This document shows, one piece after another, positions 12,001 to 21,823 of a DNA stretch of 64,000 bases (its first letter is position 1; each line of letters opens with the position of its first letter). A model generated the notes under the pieces. The model had not been told where the DNA came from and did no database searches. It saw only the letters and a list, made by a program, of their open reading frames with translations. The translations under genes and the position numbers were made by a program. Origin of the DNA: an uncultured Odoribacter sp. (GTDB taxonomy: Bacteria > Bacteroidota > Bacteroidia > Bacteroidales > Marinifilaceae). The stretch lies in contig UQJP01000008.1 in the NCBI GenBank assembly GCA_900541415.1, positions 65,579 through 129,578 of the forward strand, written 5' to 3'.

Positions 12001-13929
12001 CGCAGAGTTCGAAACTTTAGAGCGAAATCTTGTAATCTCCTTAATGGCTTTCCATATCTGCTGGATCTCTTTGATCGAAAGTTTAGTTTGATTCAACAGA
12101 ATAAAGTGTTTACTAAGGTCTTCTTCATTAAACAACACAAAACAATCAGCCGTAATATTTTCATCCCTGCCCGCTCTACCCGCTTCCTGAATATAATTTT
12201 CAAGAGAATCAGAAATATCATAGTGAATCACCAAACCGACATCTTTTTTGTCAACCCCCATCCCGAAAGCAGATGTGGCCACCATAACCGGAACTTCACC
12301 TGCAATAAAAGCATTCTGATTGGCCATCTTCTCCTGCACATCCATTTTCCCGTGATAAGGTCTGGCCTGAAAACCATCTTTGGTCAATCTTTCGGCAAGC
12401 TTATATGCCCTTCGTGTTCTTGAAACATAAATGATCGTCGGACAGTTTTTTTCTTCTATCAGATCTCTCGTCGCCTGATATTTTTCTTCCTCGTCTGCCC
12501 TCTCCAAAACCTTGTATTGAAGATTTGTTCTCGCAGCCTTTGACGTGAACAACTCAAGGGAAAGGGAAAGCTTTTCTCTGAAATAATTACGAATATCTTC
12601 AATCACTTTCTGCTTAGCCGTTGCAGTGAAACAGGAAACAGGAATCCCCTCTTCAAGCTTTTTCTTCTCCTGAATAACCTTGATAAAATCACCGATATAT
12701 AGATAATCAACTCTGAAATCCTGTCCCCATGCAGAAAAACAATGGGCTTCGTCAATCACAAAACGTACAATCTTCCTTCCTAAAATCAATCGTTCAATGG
12801 TTTGTGAACGTAAGGATTCAGGAGAAATATAAAGAATAGACGCAGAACCGTCTTCAACCCGCTCAATGGATTTTGCCCTTTCAATGGGATCGAGCAGGCC
12901 ATTTATAGTAACCGCTTCGGTAATCCCGGCTTTCTCAAGATTATCAACCTGATCTTTCATTAACGACTGTAAGGGAGAGATAACAATGGTCAAACCCTTA
13001 ACATTTTCTCCGCTCATCAACGCAGGCAACTGGAATGTAATCGATTTTCCCCCACCGGTAGGAAAAACGGCAAGTATGGATTTATTGCCGATAGCAGCTT
13101 TCACAGCCTGCTCCTGCAATGGCTCTCCCGCATAGGTCCGGAACGAATCAAAGCCAAATAACCGTCTCAACCCCTTGTGTACATTCAATGCATTGTTACA
13201 GTATGTACAACCGCTGACGCAAGGCCTGTTCCGCAAATGGAACATGATCCGTTCAACTTCGGGATAATTTTTTAACACCCAGGGAGGAGTAATGGAGGGT
13301 ATCTTTTTGTAACGAATGAAAGAATCGATCAGTGACAAACAATATGCAAGCTCAATTGGATGCCCGGAAATGATGCCCGACAAATCGGCTTGTTCACAAA
13401 TCTCATTTTTAAATTTTTGACGAATTAACTTTTCAAGATCGGTATCTGCACTTGTATATGAAATAAAATCAAAAAAGGAATGGAACTCTTTTTCACCATT
13501 CAACAGCAAATAGAAAATTTGCTTAAGTGTTTCATCCCGTTCTTTAAAAGCAGCAACCTCATCATAAAACAAATCTTTCGCCTTGATGGAGTCATTCAAT
13601 GGGTTATTTGTATCTTCTGATTGTAGTTTATCATCTTTTAATAACGCATGATATGGTTTCGTCGGAAAAAGCAAAGGAGAGAAAAATAAGGTGTCAATAA
13701 CATTTTCCGGGCTTATTCCCGCATCACACAATACCTCCTCACCGATATATTTTATATCGTGATGAAAAATATTATGTCCGCATATAAATTGTGTTCCATT
13801 GAGAAACCGTACAAATGCATCTAAAGAGGGGTTGTGAAAGCAACTTCCATCATCTTTAACACCTCCAATATCAAGAATCTGCTCACTCCTCGGCTCAATT
13901 TCGGTATCAATAAATGCAATTGAGTTCAT
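9100..13929 (-). CDS. Exonuclease-RecQ-UvrD fusion helicase
   Basis: A 1,609-residue DNA-processing protein. Residues 1-70 resemble a DEDD 3'-5' exonuclease (FIDTE at 6-10, GHNIFHHDIKYI at 51-62). A cysteine group CVSGCTYC lies at 237-244 and may bind zinc. Residues 270-600 are a RecQ helicase with Walker A TGGGKS (291-296), DEAH (393-396) and QEAGRAGRDE (581-590). After a winged-helix-like and mostly helical region, residues 1055-1500 form a UvrD-type superfamily 1 helicase with GPGSGKT (1075-1081), DEAQD (1182-1186), DDDQNIYEF and STIHKAKGKEFD. Such a combination could unwind, trim and remodel stalled or broken DNA. The gene is visibly more A+T-rich than its neighbours, stands alone, and is next to a tRNA gene, which hints at transfer. 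Confidence 0.85.
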   Translation of the reverse strand: MNSIAFIDTEIEPRSEQILDIGGVKDDGSCFHNPSLDAFVRFLNGTQFICGHNIFHHDIKYIGEEVLCDAGISPENVIDTLFFSPLLFPTKPYHALLKDDKLQSEDTNNPLNDSIKAKDLFYDEVAAFKERDETLKQIFYLLLNGEKEFHSFFDFISYTSADTDLEKLIRQKFKNEICEQADLSGIISGHPIELAYCLSLIDSFIRYKKIPSITPPWVLKNYPEVERIMFHLRNRPCVSGCTYCNNALNVHKGLRRLFGFDSFRTYAGEPLQEQAVKAAIGNKSILAVFPTGGGKSITFQLPALMSGENVKGLTIVISPLQSLMKDQVDNLEKAGITEAVTINGLLDPIERAKSIERVEDGSASILYISPESLRSQTIERLILGRKIVRFVIDEAHCFSAWGQDFRVDYLYIGDFIKVIQEKKKLEEGIPVSCFTATAKQKVIEDIRNYFREKLSLSLELFTSKAARTNLQYKVLERADEEEKYQATRDLIEEKNCPTIIYVSRTRRAYKLAERLTKDGFQARPYHGKMDVQEKMANQNAFIAGEVPVMVATSAFGMGVDKKDVGLVIHYDISDSLENYIQEAGRAGRDENITADCFVLFNEEDLSKHFILLNQTKLSIKEIQQIWKAIKEITRFRSKVSNSALEIARKAGWDDNIAEIETRVTTAIAALEEAGYLKRGQNMPRVFANSILAKNAQEAIDKINDSEKFEERQKEKGVRIIKKLFSSKSRKQSNDEVGESRVDYISDHLGIVKEEVINIINLLREENILADAKDLTAFIKRRENNSHSLNIVDTFGKIENFLLSIFEKQEKVFHLKEVNEGIAEQEKDVNVNISEIKTIINFWAIKNWIKRKNLEYSKNHVAIVCLQPKDVLAEKLKKRHGVAKFIIEFLYQKSNLNISKGNTGKEEVLVEFSVHELKNAFENSVMSFGEKVSIEEVEDALFYLSRIDAIKIEGGFLVVYNRLTLERLEQDNKKRYKAEDYQKLSQFYESKVQQIHIVGEYAKKMVSDYKSALQFVEDYFHLNYTLFLNKYFEGSRQDEIKRNLTPAKFRRLFGELSPAQLNIINDRETKYIVVAAGPGSGKTRVLVHKLASLLLMEDVKHEQLLMLTFSRAAATEFKKRLLNLIGNAANYIEIKTFHSYCFDLLGKVGSLEKSNEILKKTVEKIKNKEVEVSRITKTVLVIDEAQDMNEDEFNLIKVLMEQNEEMRVIAVGDDDQNIYEFRDASSKYLEQLIEENGALKYELIENYRSKSNLVDFANQFVKSIPHRLKSDPIVSVTNDNGNIRLIRYRSENLIAPLVRDVIGTGITGTACVLTTTNDKALQITGLLLKNGVQARLIQTNDGFSLYNLEEIRFFINRLNFTDDVFVISDEVWEKAKQELTDKFRGSTKLEICTNMIKDFETTNPKKKYKSDLEVFIRESKLEDFFSEGGETIFVSTIHKAKGKEFDNVFLLLENFDTTEDEAKRQLYVAMTRAKQNLTIHLNSDFLDRISVENIERIEDKEIYSQPNEVVMHLTHRDVWLSNFAKNQHAISKLTSGDALTVNCDGGLDLNGQTVLKFSRKFMKEQMEDMQEKGYELKHAKVNFIVYWENKDKKEIKIILPELYFKRKDQA

Positions 13930-14072
13930 ATTCTATTTCTTAATATGTTATCCCTTTATTTATTATGGCTCTTTGAGGTTAACAATCCTGTTTTAAAGTC
14001 ATGCTAAATTTTTTGCTGACTCATTTTCTGCCTATTCATTATCATATTTTGCACAATACTTCGATAAAGGTA

Positions 14073-14080
14073 CAAATATA
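14073..14080 (-). promoter_or_regulatory. Candidate -7 box of the helicase gene
   Basis: The minus strand reads TATATTTG, a perfect TAnnTTTG, but without a -33 element at the usual spacing. It would give a leader of about 137 bases before the ATG at 13929. Confidence 0.35.
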
Positions 14081-14268
14081 CTAAAGAACGATTCAATTAT
14101 TTTTAAATATTTAATACATTATGTTGACAATGGAAGTAAATTATTGAATTTTATAAACAATGTGGCGTATGGAATAGCCACTCATGAATTTCCGGCGTAG
14201 TTTCCCGGTCACAAAGAAATGATTTATGATCGGCTTATGAACAGATACTTTTGCAACAAATAACATCA

Positions 14269-14288
14269 TTACACTATTTTTAGTGTAA
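14269..14288. promoter_or_regulatory. 20-base palindrome, possible operator
   Basis: TTACACTA and TAGTGTAA are perfect 8-bp arms around TTTT. No T tract follows on either strand, so it is more like a protein-binding site than a terminator. No adjacent gene start explains it. Confidence 0.35.
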
Positions 14289-14388
14289 AAATCATCACAG
14301 GAACTTTATCTCGATTTTCAGAATGTTACCGATTTTGTATGTAAAAATGATTCAAAACCGCTTTTTTCTGCTCTTGTATTGAAAAGAG

Positions 14389-14421
14389 AAAGCCCTGTAA
14401 ACGATTAATTTACAGGGCTTT
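14389..14421 (-). terminator. Terminator of tRNA-Ser
   Basis: A perfect 13-bp stem (AAAGCCCTGTAAA, 14389-14401, with TTTACAGGGCTTT, 14409-14421) and a 7-base loop lie 24 bases beyond the tRNA 3' end. On the minus strand it ends in TTT and runs into CTCTTTTC. The symmetric sequence could also act from the other side. Confidence 0.8.
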
Positions 14422-14444
14422 TCTTGATTTTGCTTTCGCTCTCG

Positions 14445-14533
<89 letters not shown>

Positions 14534-14558
14534 TGGTATATGTGCTGAATTGCGTCCA

Positions 14559-14589
14559 CAAAAGTAGTGCATTCTTTGAAACTTGCAAA
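14559..14589 (-). promoter_or_regulatory. Promoter of tRNA-Ser
   Basis: On the minus strand TTTG (14589-14586), a 19-base spacer and TACTTTTG (14566-14559) form an ideal Bacteroidota promoter. The predicted start is near 14552, about 19 bases before the mature tRNA. Confidence 0.75.
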
Positions 14590-14610
14590 CTTTTGTAATG
14601 TTTTTTTTAT

Positions 14611-15060
14611 TTATTTCGATTTAGCTCCCGGTTCGTTCTTCAGGCGTTCAAAGAGCTGACGGTGAAACTTCCGTTCGGCTTCTCCGAGTTTCCATAATTT
14701 AGAGGCGGGAATCACCTGCAACATTTTCTGATAATACTCTTTTTTGATGCTCTGCGCTTTTTGTTCAGAAGCTAACATATCCATGATAGCTTGCTTATAA
14801 ACTTCCTCGCTTACGTTCTTTGCATCCCTCATGTCACGGGCTTTTTTACGCATCTCCCCTTCTGCCTCCCGCATCTTTTTTCCCATCTCGTTGTACAGAG
14901 GCCAGAATTTAACGGCTTCTTCGGGCGATAAGTCCAATTCCTTTGTAAAGAAAGCAATCTTCTGCGATTCAAATTCTTTTCTTTTCTCTTCGCTCAATCT
15001 TTCCTGAGCAAATCCAACTCCTTGCACGAATATCAATAAAATAACCAATAATTTCTTCAT
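14611..15060 (-). CDS. Periplasmic LTXXQ/Spy-like protein of the sigma module
   Basis: A 149-residue exported protein with a signal peptide (MKKLLVILLIFVQGVGFA then QE) followed by an almost entirely helical, charged body. LDLSPEEAVKFWPLYNEM near residue 42 resembles the LTXXQ-type helical repeat of Spy/CpxP and of similar proteins often encoded behind ECF sigma factors in Bacteroidota. It probably monitors or chaperones envelope proteins; this is inference from fold and position. It is the third gene of a run in the order sigma factor, anti-sigma-like protein, this gene, with a 29-base gap, and is likely cotranscribed with them. Confidence 0.6.
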   Translation of the reverse strand: MKKLLVILLIFVQGVGFAQERLSEEKRKEFESQKIAFFTKELDLSPEEAVKFWPLYNEMGKKMREAEGEMRKKARDMRDAKNVSEEVYKQAIMDMLASEQKAQSIKKEYYQKMLQVIPASKLWKLGEAERKFHRQLFERLKNEPGAKSK

Positions 15061-15089
15061 AATCTATTCTTAGACATCTATATTCATTC

Positions 15090-15485
15090 TCAATAAATTC
15101 CGGCATATATCAGTTCGTAACTATCGACTTCTGTCGTCAGGTATTCGATAATTTCGTCATTTGTCGGATTAAAATGGCTGTCAAATATAATCTCATTGTC
15201 GGAAGTGGTGGCTTGCTGCGTTTGCTCAACCTTTTCCCCCTCTTTCAACAACATTTTATTTTTATCGACTAAATGGGGAAATATCACCTGCACCACCAAA
15301 AGAGCCAGCAAGAATATTGCAGCCAATCCCATATATGGTTTCACAACCTGTATAAAACGGATTTTTTGTGGTTTTTTCTCTTGATTTACACGTTCCACAA
15401 CGCGGTCGGTCAATTTATCAAAATACCCCTCCGGTACTGTAAATGGACTCTTTTTCTTATATTTATCATCAAAATTTTCCATCAT
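15090..15485 (-). CDS. Single-pass membrane protein, anti-sigma-like
   Basis: A 131-residue protein whose N-terminal 45 residues are cytoplasmic (KSPFTVPEGYFDKLTDRV), followed by one membrane helix at about residues 52-70 (MGLAAIFLLALLVVQVIF) and a short periplasmic tail. This arrangement and its position 3 bases after an ECF sigma gene suggest that it holds the sigma factor inactive at the membrane. It lacks a recognisable zinc-binding anti-sigma motif. A second ATG three bases downstream could equally be the start. Confidence 0.55.
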   Translation of the reverse strand: MMENFDDKYKKKSPFTVPEGYFDKLTDRVVERVNQEKKPQKIRFIQVVKPYMGLAAIFLLALLVVQVIFPHLVDKNKMLLKEGEKVEQTQQATTSDNEIIFDSHFNPTNDEIIEYLTTEVDSYELIYAGIY

Positions 15486-15488
15486 ACG

Positions 15489-16049
15489 TCAATTTAAGGT
15501 ATCTACAATCTTTAAGTTTTCCTCTATCTTTTTCACTGCATTATGATAGGTTGCTTTTAGCGTCCCCACAGCCACTTCGAGTATATCTGCAATGTCTTCA
15601 TAAGACATATCGTCAAAATATTTCATATTGAACACCAGGCGTTGCCGTTCGGTTAAGGTCAATATTGCTTTTTGTAGTTCCAACTGGATCTTATCCCCGC
15701 TGAAATACGGGTCGCTCTCCAAAGTGTTCTCCAAATATTCTGTTATTTCATCGGCATTGCCGAACACTTTCCGCTTTTTCTCTGCCAGAAAATTAAGGGC
15801 TTCGTTTGTTGTAATCCTGTACATCCACGTATAGAGTTTAGCCTCATAACGAAACTCTTTCAATCCCTGCCATATTTTTATAAATGTGTTCTGAAGAATA
15901 TCGTCCGAATCTTCATGATTCAATACAATCTTCCTCACATGCCAATACAAGCGTTCCTTATACTTATCGACAAGAATCCGAAATGCTTCCTGCTCCTTAC
16001 CGGGAGTATGAAACCTTACAATTATCTCTTCATCATTAGGGAATCGCAT
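15489..16049 (-). CDS. ECF-type RNA polymerase sigma factor
   Basis: A 186-residue sigma-70 family factor of the extracytoplasmic function group. Region 2 spans about residues 20-90 and includes DSDDILQNTFIKIW and the promoter-melting segment YTWMYRITTNEALNFL. Region 4 spans about 125-180 with LTERQRLVFNMKYFDDMSYEDIADILEVAVGTLKATYHNAVKK. Regions 1 and 3 are absent, as expected. It heads a three-gene module with a single-TM partner and a periplasmic helical protein, so it probably answers an envelope signal. A -7 box precedes it. Confidence 0.9.
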   Translation of the reverse strand: MRFPNDEEIIVRFHTPGKEQEAFRILVDKYKERLYWHVRKIVLNHEDSDDILQNTFIKIWQGLKEFRYEAKLYTWMYRITTNEALNFLAEKKRKVFGNADEITEYLENTLESDPYFSGDKIQLELQKAILTLTERQRLVFNMKYFDDMSYEDIADILEVAVGTLKATYHNAVKKIEENLKIVDTLN

Positions 16050-16082
16050 TACCTGATTGTTTTATAACTCTTATCGTATAGA

Positions 16083-16090
16083 CAAAAATA
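16083..16090 (-). promoter_or_regulatory. Candidate -7 box of the sigma factor operon
   Basis: The minus strand reads TATTTTTG, a perfect TAnnTTTG, giving a predicted start near 16076 and a leader of about 27 bases. No -33 element is clear. Confidence 0.4.
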
Positions 16091-16102
16091 TTTATCAAAA
16101 GT

Positions 16103-17104
16103 TTATTCGAGGTATTGAGAAAAGTATTTCTTTCCGTGTAAATAAAAAGCAAATATGATGGAACATTTAAAAATGCAATCATCCCGATGCTTGATGGTCG
16201 CAGGCTTATAATGTTTTCTTAGCTTCCTGAATTCCCGGTAAGCGGCAAATATGGATTTTGTATTGCTATACTCTCCCTTCATCAGGAGCATCATTGCCGC
16301 AGCAAAATCCAGCCCGAAACGAAAAAACATAACCCGCCGACGAAGAGCGGGATATAAGTTTTTATATATCATTAAAAGATTATTCCGGTAATTCAAAAAT
16401 AATTTTCTGGGATGATTCATGGGCAAGGAACCTCCCCCCAGGTGATAAACAACGGATTGCGGATTCACTTTCAATGACCAGCCGGCATTACGGATACGCC
16501 AGCATAAGTCGATTTCTTCCATATGGGCAAAAAAACGTTCATCCAGTCCCCCGGCTTTTCGGTATATCTCCCGGCGGATACACATAGCTGCTCCGCTGCA
16601 CCAAAAAATTTCGGTAACGGAATCATACTGCCCCTCGTCCACCTCCGTCACATCCAATACCCTACCCCGGCAGAAAGGGAATCCCCACTTATCTATATAT
16701 CCGCCACAGGCTCCGGCATATTCGAATTTTTCTTTTTCTTTCCAAGATTTTATCTTGGGTTGTACCGCCGCAACCCCAGGATCACGATCCAAAATCTCCA
16801 ACAAAGGCGACAACCATCCTTCGGTCACTTCCACATCGCTATTCAACAGCAGAACAATTTCCTCATCCACCTGATCGATCGCCCGATTATATCCTCCTGC
16901 AAAACCATAATTTTCCCCGAAACGAATTAAATCCACATCCGGATATTGCCCTGTCAACCACTCCACAGAATCGTCAGTAGAAGCATTATCAGCCACAATG
17001 ACGCGCCCGATTTCCGGATCGGTAAACTTCACTACCGAAGGTAAAAAGTCCTGCATCAACTTTCTGCCGTTCCAGTTCAATATGATTACTGCAATTCTCG
17101 CCAT
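16103..17104 (-). CDS. Glycosyltransferase family 2
   Basis: A 333-residue GT-A fold enzyme that transfers a sugar from a nucleotide donor, probably onto a cell-surface glycan. It begins with MARIAVIILNWNGRKLM and has the donor and metal-binding region VIVADNASTDDSVEW and LLLNSDVEVTEGWL (DxD-like NSDVE). EEIDLCWRIRNAGW resembles the acceptor-side motif of rhamnosyltransferase-like members. The start at 17104 is chosen because homology begins there; the frame is open further upstream but overlaps the preceding gene in poor-quality sequence. It follows the acyltransferase gene by 11 bases and is presumably cotranscribed, which suggests outer-membrane lipid or surface polysaccharide assembly. 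Confidence 0.85.
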   Translation of the reverse strand: MARIAVIILNWNGRKLMQDFLPSVVKFTDPEIGRVIVADNASTDDSVEWLTGQYPDVDLIRFGENYGFAGGYNRAIDQVDEEIVLLLNSDVEVTEGWLSPLLEILDRDPGVAAVQPKIKSWKEKEKFEYAGACGGYIDKWGFPFCRGRVLDVTEVDEGQYDSVTEIFWCSGAAMCIRREIYRKAGGLDERFFAHMEEIDLCWRIRNAGWSLKVNPQSVVYHLGGGSLPMNHPRKLFLNYRNNLLMIYKNLYPALRRRVMFFRFGLDFAAAMMLLMKGEYSNTKSIFAAYREFRKLRKHYKPATIKHRDDCIFKCSIIFAFYLHGKKYFSQYLE

Positions 17105-17115
17105 TCCAACTGAAA

Positions 17116-18006
17116 TTAATTTGTTTCTTCCGCCTCTTTCCCCCTCCGGTGTTTCCATCTTTTGTGAGACCACAGCCACAATTCCGGCACTTCCCGAATC
17201 GTCTCTTCCAGCACCCGGGTATGCATCCGCGTCAGTTCTCCGGGTTCCAATTCTCCGGGCTTTCCGCATATATCGACAAAATCCACCTCGTAATAACCCC
17301 GTTTGACACACCTCATCCGCAAAGAGATAACCGGAAGATCAAATTTCCGGGCAATTTTCTCTGTTCCGATCAAAACAGGCGTATCCTGATTTAAAAAGTC
17401 CATCCAAAAATTCAGGTTATAGATATTCGGCGTCTGATCTCCGATAAAACCGGCTAAAAATAACCGCCCTTCCTTTTTATCTTTTATGATCTGTCGTAGA
17501 ATATCGTCTTTAGGAATGACCACTGCTCCAAAACGGGAACGTATCTTTTTCAGCATCCGGTCCGACACCCGGTCATGCAGGGGTTTATATAACGCATAAA
17601 AAGCAATATCGGGCTTTACCCACAAACTGAACGAAGACATCCACTCCCAATTTCCATAATGTCCCAACACTCCGATAACACTCCGGTTTTGGTCAAAATA
17701 TTGCTGTACAACTTCCAGGTTTTTAAATACACAGCGCTTTTTTATTTCTTTTTCAGACATATGCCACATCCGGTACATCTCTACAAACAGATCACACATG
17801 TGGCGATAATATTTCTTTTCGATTTTTACGATCTCCCGTCCGTCCTTTTCAGGAAAGGATTTACAAAGATTTGTTCTCACGACTCTTCTTCTATATTTAA
17901 CAATGTAGTATAGAACAAGATACAAAAAATCGGAGAATAGATATAAAAACCGTAAAGGTAAAAGAGTAAAACACCAAATAAAACCGTATAAAATATATGA
18001 CAACAT
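17116..18006 (-). CDS. LpxL/HtrB-type lipid A acyltransferase family protein
   Basis: A 296-residue inner-membrane acyltransferase. The N-terminal 35 residues are hydrophobic (FTLLPLRFLYLFSDFLYLVL). The catalytic block GVLGHYGNWEWMSSF carries the HxxxxE form of the HX4D/E motif, and FIGDQTPN is the second conserved block. The family adds secondary acyl chains to lipid A. It is divergently transcribed from the DUF349 gene and has a perfect -7 box at 18030-18037. The downstream GT2 gene follows at 11 bases. The acyl donor and position cannot be assigned. Confidence 0.85.
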   Translation of the reverse strand: MLSYILYGFIWCFTLLPLRFLYLFSDFLYLVLYYIVKYRRRVVRTNLCKSFPEKDGREIVKIEKKYYRHMCDLFVEMYRMWHMSEKEIKKRCVFKNLEVVQQYFDQNRSVIGVLGHYGNWEWMSSFSLWVKPDIAFYALYKPLHDRVSDRMLKKIRSRFGAVVIPKDDILRQIIKDKKEGRLFLAGFIGDQTPNIYNLNFWMDFLNQDTPVLIGTEKIARKFDLPVISLRMRCVKRGYYEVDFVDICGKPGELEPGELTRMHTRVLEETIREVPELWLWSHKRWKHRRGKEAEETN

Positions 18007-18029
18007 TGTATGGGAGTTATTTTAGATTT

Positions 18030-18037
18030 CAAAGATA
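18030..18037 (-). promoter_or_regulatory. -7 box of the acyltransferase-GT2 operon
   Basis: The minus strand reads TATCTTTG, a perfect TAnnTTTG. The start would be near 18023, 17 bases before the ATG at 18006. No clear -33 partner is seen. Confidence 0.45.
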
Positions 18038-18086
18038 ACCCCTTTCTCGGGAAATATAAAATCCTTGCTGGTAAATCGCGAATTAA

Positions 18087-18118
18087 TTTGTCTTTCTCAG
18101 ATTATTTAACTATTTTCG
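18087..18118 (+). promoter_or_regulatory. Candidate promoter of the DUF349 gene
   Basis: TTTG (18087-18090), a 20-base spacer and TATTTTCG (18111-18118, one mismatch to TAnnTTTG) place a start near 18125 and the ATG at 18159. Confidence 0.4.
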
Positions 18119-18158
18119 TCAGTCAGATGCAATACCAAACGTAAACTGCAAACTTATT

Positions 18159-20006
18159 ATGGAGCAAGAAAATATGTTACAACCAGAAGAAGAAATCAAG
18201 TCATCGGAAACTCCGGCAGAACAATCTGTTTCAGAAACAGAGACAACTCCCCAGGTAACGGAAGAGGAGAAAAATACGCCGGAAATTCCCGATATTGATT
18301 TCTCCACACTCACCACAGAAGAAATTGTTCATCAGATGCAAAAACTGGTGAGCGACTATCCTGTGAATTTAATCAAGGATGTCATCGAAAGCCTCCCTGA
18401 GTTATTTGAGAACCAATATAAGGAAGAATATGAAAAAGCCCTCGCAGCTTTCACTGCCGACGGCGATTCTCCCGAAGGATTCGAGTATAAGAACGATACC
18501 CGGGAACGGTTTAATAATATTTACAAGCTCTATAAAGAAAAGAAAAGTTCTGCCAGCCGAAGAACAGAAGCCGAACGCGAAGAAAACCTGAAAATAAAGT
18601 TAGGGATTATCGAGGAACTAAAAGCCCTGATACAGAAAGAAGAATCACTGGATAAAACCTTTCAGGAATTCCGGGACTTACAGGAACGCTGGAGGAATAC
18701 CGGAATGGTTCCACAGGCAAAACTGAACGGTTTACTGGAAACCTACCATCTGCACGTAGAAAATTTCTATAATTACATCAAGATCAACAAAGAATTACGC
18801 GATCTTGACCTGAAACGTAATCTGGACGCTAAGCTCCAGCTTTGTGAAGAGGCCGAAAAATTAGTGGAAAGTAACGACATTGCCGAATCGTTCAAGCATT
18901 TGCAGTTACTTCATGCCCGCTGGAAAGAAATCGGCCCCATTCCCAAAGATCAAAAAGAACCGGTATGGGAACGTTTCAAAGCCGCAACGGGACAAATTAA
19001 CGACAAATACCATAATTTCTTCGAATCTCTAAAAAAAGAGCAGGAAGACAACCTGAAAGTAAAAGAGGAAATCTGTACGAAAGCCTCTGCGATTGCCGAC
19101 GGAGAATATAAAAGTATTTCAGAATGGAACACTGCGACTAAAAATATCATCGACTTACAGGAAGAATGGAAACATTCAGGTACGATCCCTCAAAAAGAAC
19201 GTAACCGGATTTATAAGAAATTCCGGGCATCTTGTGACCTGTTTTTCGACCGGAAACGGGAGTTCTTCAAAAAAATGCTGGAAGAACAGGAGAAAAATCT
19301 GGAATTAAAGAATCAACTGTGTGAAAAAGTGGAAGCGATCAAGGACAGCACTGACTGGAAAGTGACTACCGATAAGATCATTTCCTACCAGAAGGAATGG
19401 AAAAAGATCGGTCCTGCTCCCAAAAAATACTCCAACAAGGTGTGGATGCGTTTCCGGGCTGCCTGCGACACATTCTTCAACAACAAGAGCGCTCATTTTA
19501 AAGACATTGATTCGGAACAGGAGCAAAATTTAGAAAAGAAAAAAGCCCTGATCGAAGAAGTGAAACAATTCACCCTGTCGGGCAGTAACGACACGGACAT
19601 TGCCAAACTCAAAGATTTTCAATCCCGTTGGGCGGAAATCGGCTTTGTACCTATCAAGGTGAAGGATGCCATCCAGGAAGAATTCAGAGGGCTTATCAAT
19701 GGCTGGTTCGATAAATTGAATCTGGATGAATTCGATAAGAACCTGGAAAGATACCGGGCAAAAATCAATTCTTTCGATTCAGGAGAAAACAAAGAATACA
19801 AGATCATCAACGAACGGGAAAAATTGGTATCTAAAATCCGTCAGTTGGAAACCGATGTGAACACCTGGGAAAATAATATCGGATTCATTGCGAAATCCAA
19901 TAAATCACAGGGACTGATCCGGGAACTAACCTCCCAAATCGAAAAGACAAAGCAAAGGCTGGCACTTTTAAAGGAAAAGCTTAAGGCAATCGACAACATG
20001 ATCTGA
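18159..20006 (+). CDS. DUF349 repeat protein
   Basis: A 615-residue cytoplasmic protein. An acidic, disordered N-terminus (about 45 residues rich in E, S and T) is followed by at least five DUF349 repeats of about 75 residues. Each carries a pattern like LQEEWKHSGTIPQKERN and a later KFRASCDLFFDRK block. The C-terminus is a coiled coil. DUF349 proteins are common in Bacteroidota, and their molecular function is not established. It is monocistronic, with a strong terminator before pyrG. The start is well supported by the candidate promoter and by the absence of an earlier in-frame ATG. Confidence 0.85.
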   Translation: MEQENMLQPEEEIKSSETPAEQSVSETETTPQVTEEEKNTPEIPDIDFSTLTTEEIVHQMQKLVSDYPVNLIKDVIESLPELFENQYKEEYEKALAAFTADGDSPEGFEYKNDTRERFNNIYKLYKEKKSSASRRTEAEREENLKIKLGIIEELKALIQKEESLDKTFQEFRDLQERWRNTGMVPQAKLNGLLETYHLHVENFYNYIKINKELRDLDLKRNLDAKLQLCEEAEKLVESNDIAESFKHLQLLHARWKEIGPIPKDQKEPVWERFKAATGQINDKYHNFFESLKKEQEDNLKVKEEICTKASAIADGEYKSISEWNTATKNIIDLQEEWKHSGTIPQKERNRIYKKFRASCDLFFDRKREFFKKMLEEQEKNLELKNQLCEKVEAIKDSTDWKVTTDKIISYQKEWKKIGPAPKKYSNKVWMRFRAACDTFFNNKSAHFKDIDSEQEQNLEKKKALIEEVKQFTLSGSNDTDIAKLKDFQSRWAEIGFVPIKVKDAIQEEFRGLINGWFDKLNLDEFDKNLERYRAKINSFDSGENKEYKIINEREKLVSKIRQLETDVNTWENNIGFIAKSNKSQGLIRELTSQIEKTKQRLALLKEKLKAIDNMI

Positions 20007-20027
20007 CCAGGTTCATAAAATTAAAGT

Positions 20028-20066
20028 AAGTCCGTAAACCGAGAGTTTTACGGACTTATTTTTTTT
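20028..20066 (+). terminator. Intrinsic terminator after the DUF349 gene
   Basis: AAGTCCGTAAA (20028-20038) pairs perfectly with TTTACGGACTT (20047-20057) around an 8-base loop and is followed by A and eight T residues. Confidence 0.9.
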
Positions 20067-20123
20067 AATATCCTCTTCTCTCTCCCACCGGAATGAAAAA
20101 GGAAATACTTAAATGTCTTTTTT

Positions 20124-20155
20124 TTTGTGTACTCCGGTCTGATTTATTAACTTTG
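20124..20155 (+). promoter_or_regulatory. Promoter of pyrG-yidC
   Basis: TTTG (20124-20127), a 20-base spacer and TAACTTTG (20148-20155) match the Bacteroidota promoter. The predicted start is near 20162, about 30 bases before the GTG start codon. Confidence 0.7.
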
Positions 20156-20164
20156 TGACTTTGA

Positions 20165-21787
<1,623 letters not shown>

Positions 21788-21823
21788 AACAAAGAATAAA
21801 CTTATAATACCATCATTCATAGT

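Larger units (their letters stand above)
13930..14388. other. Long A+T-rich intergenic region upstream of the helicase
   Basis: About 460 bases with no convincing ORF. It holds a perfect -7 box on the minus strand at 14073-14080, a 5-bp hairpin GTGGC/GCCAC (14162-14181) and a 20-base palindrome at 14269-14288. No IS end, direct repeat of the tRNA 3' end or att-like core was recognised. Confidence 0.5.

Noticed and set aside
16103..17311. A longer start for the GT2 gene giving 402 residues
   Set aside because: The extra 69 residues overlap the acyltransferase gene and are basic, low-quality sequence; homology starts at the ATG at 17104.
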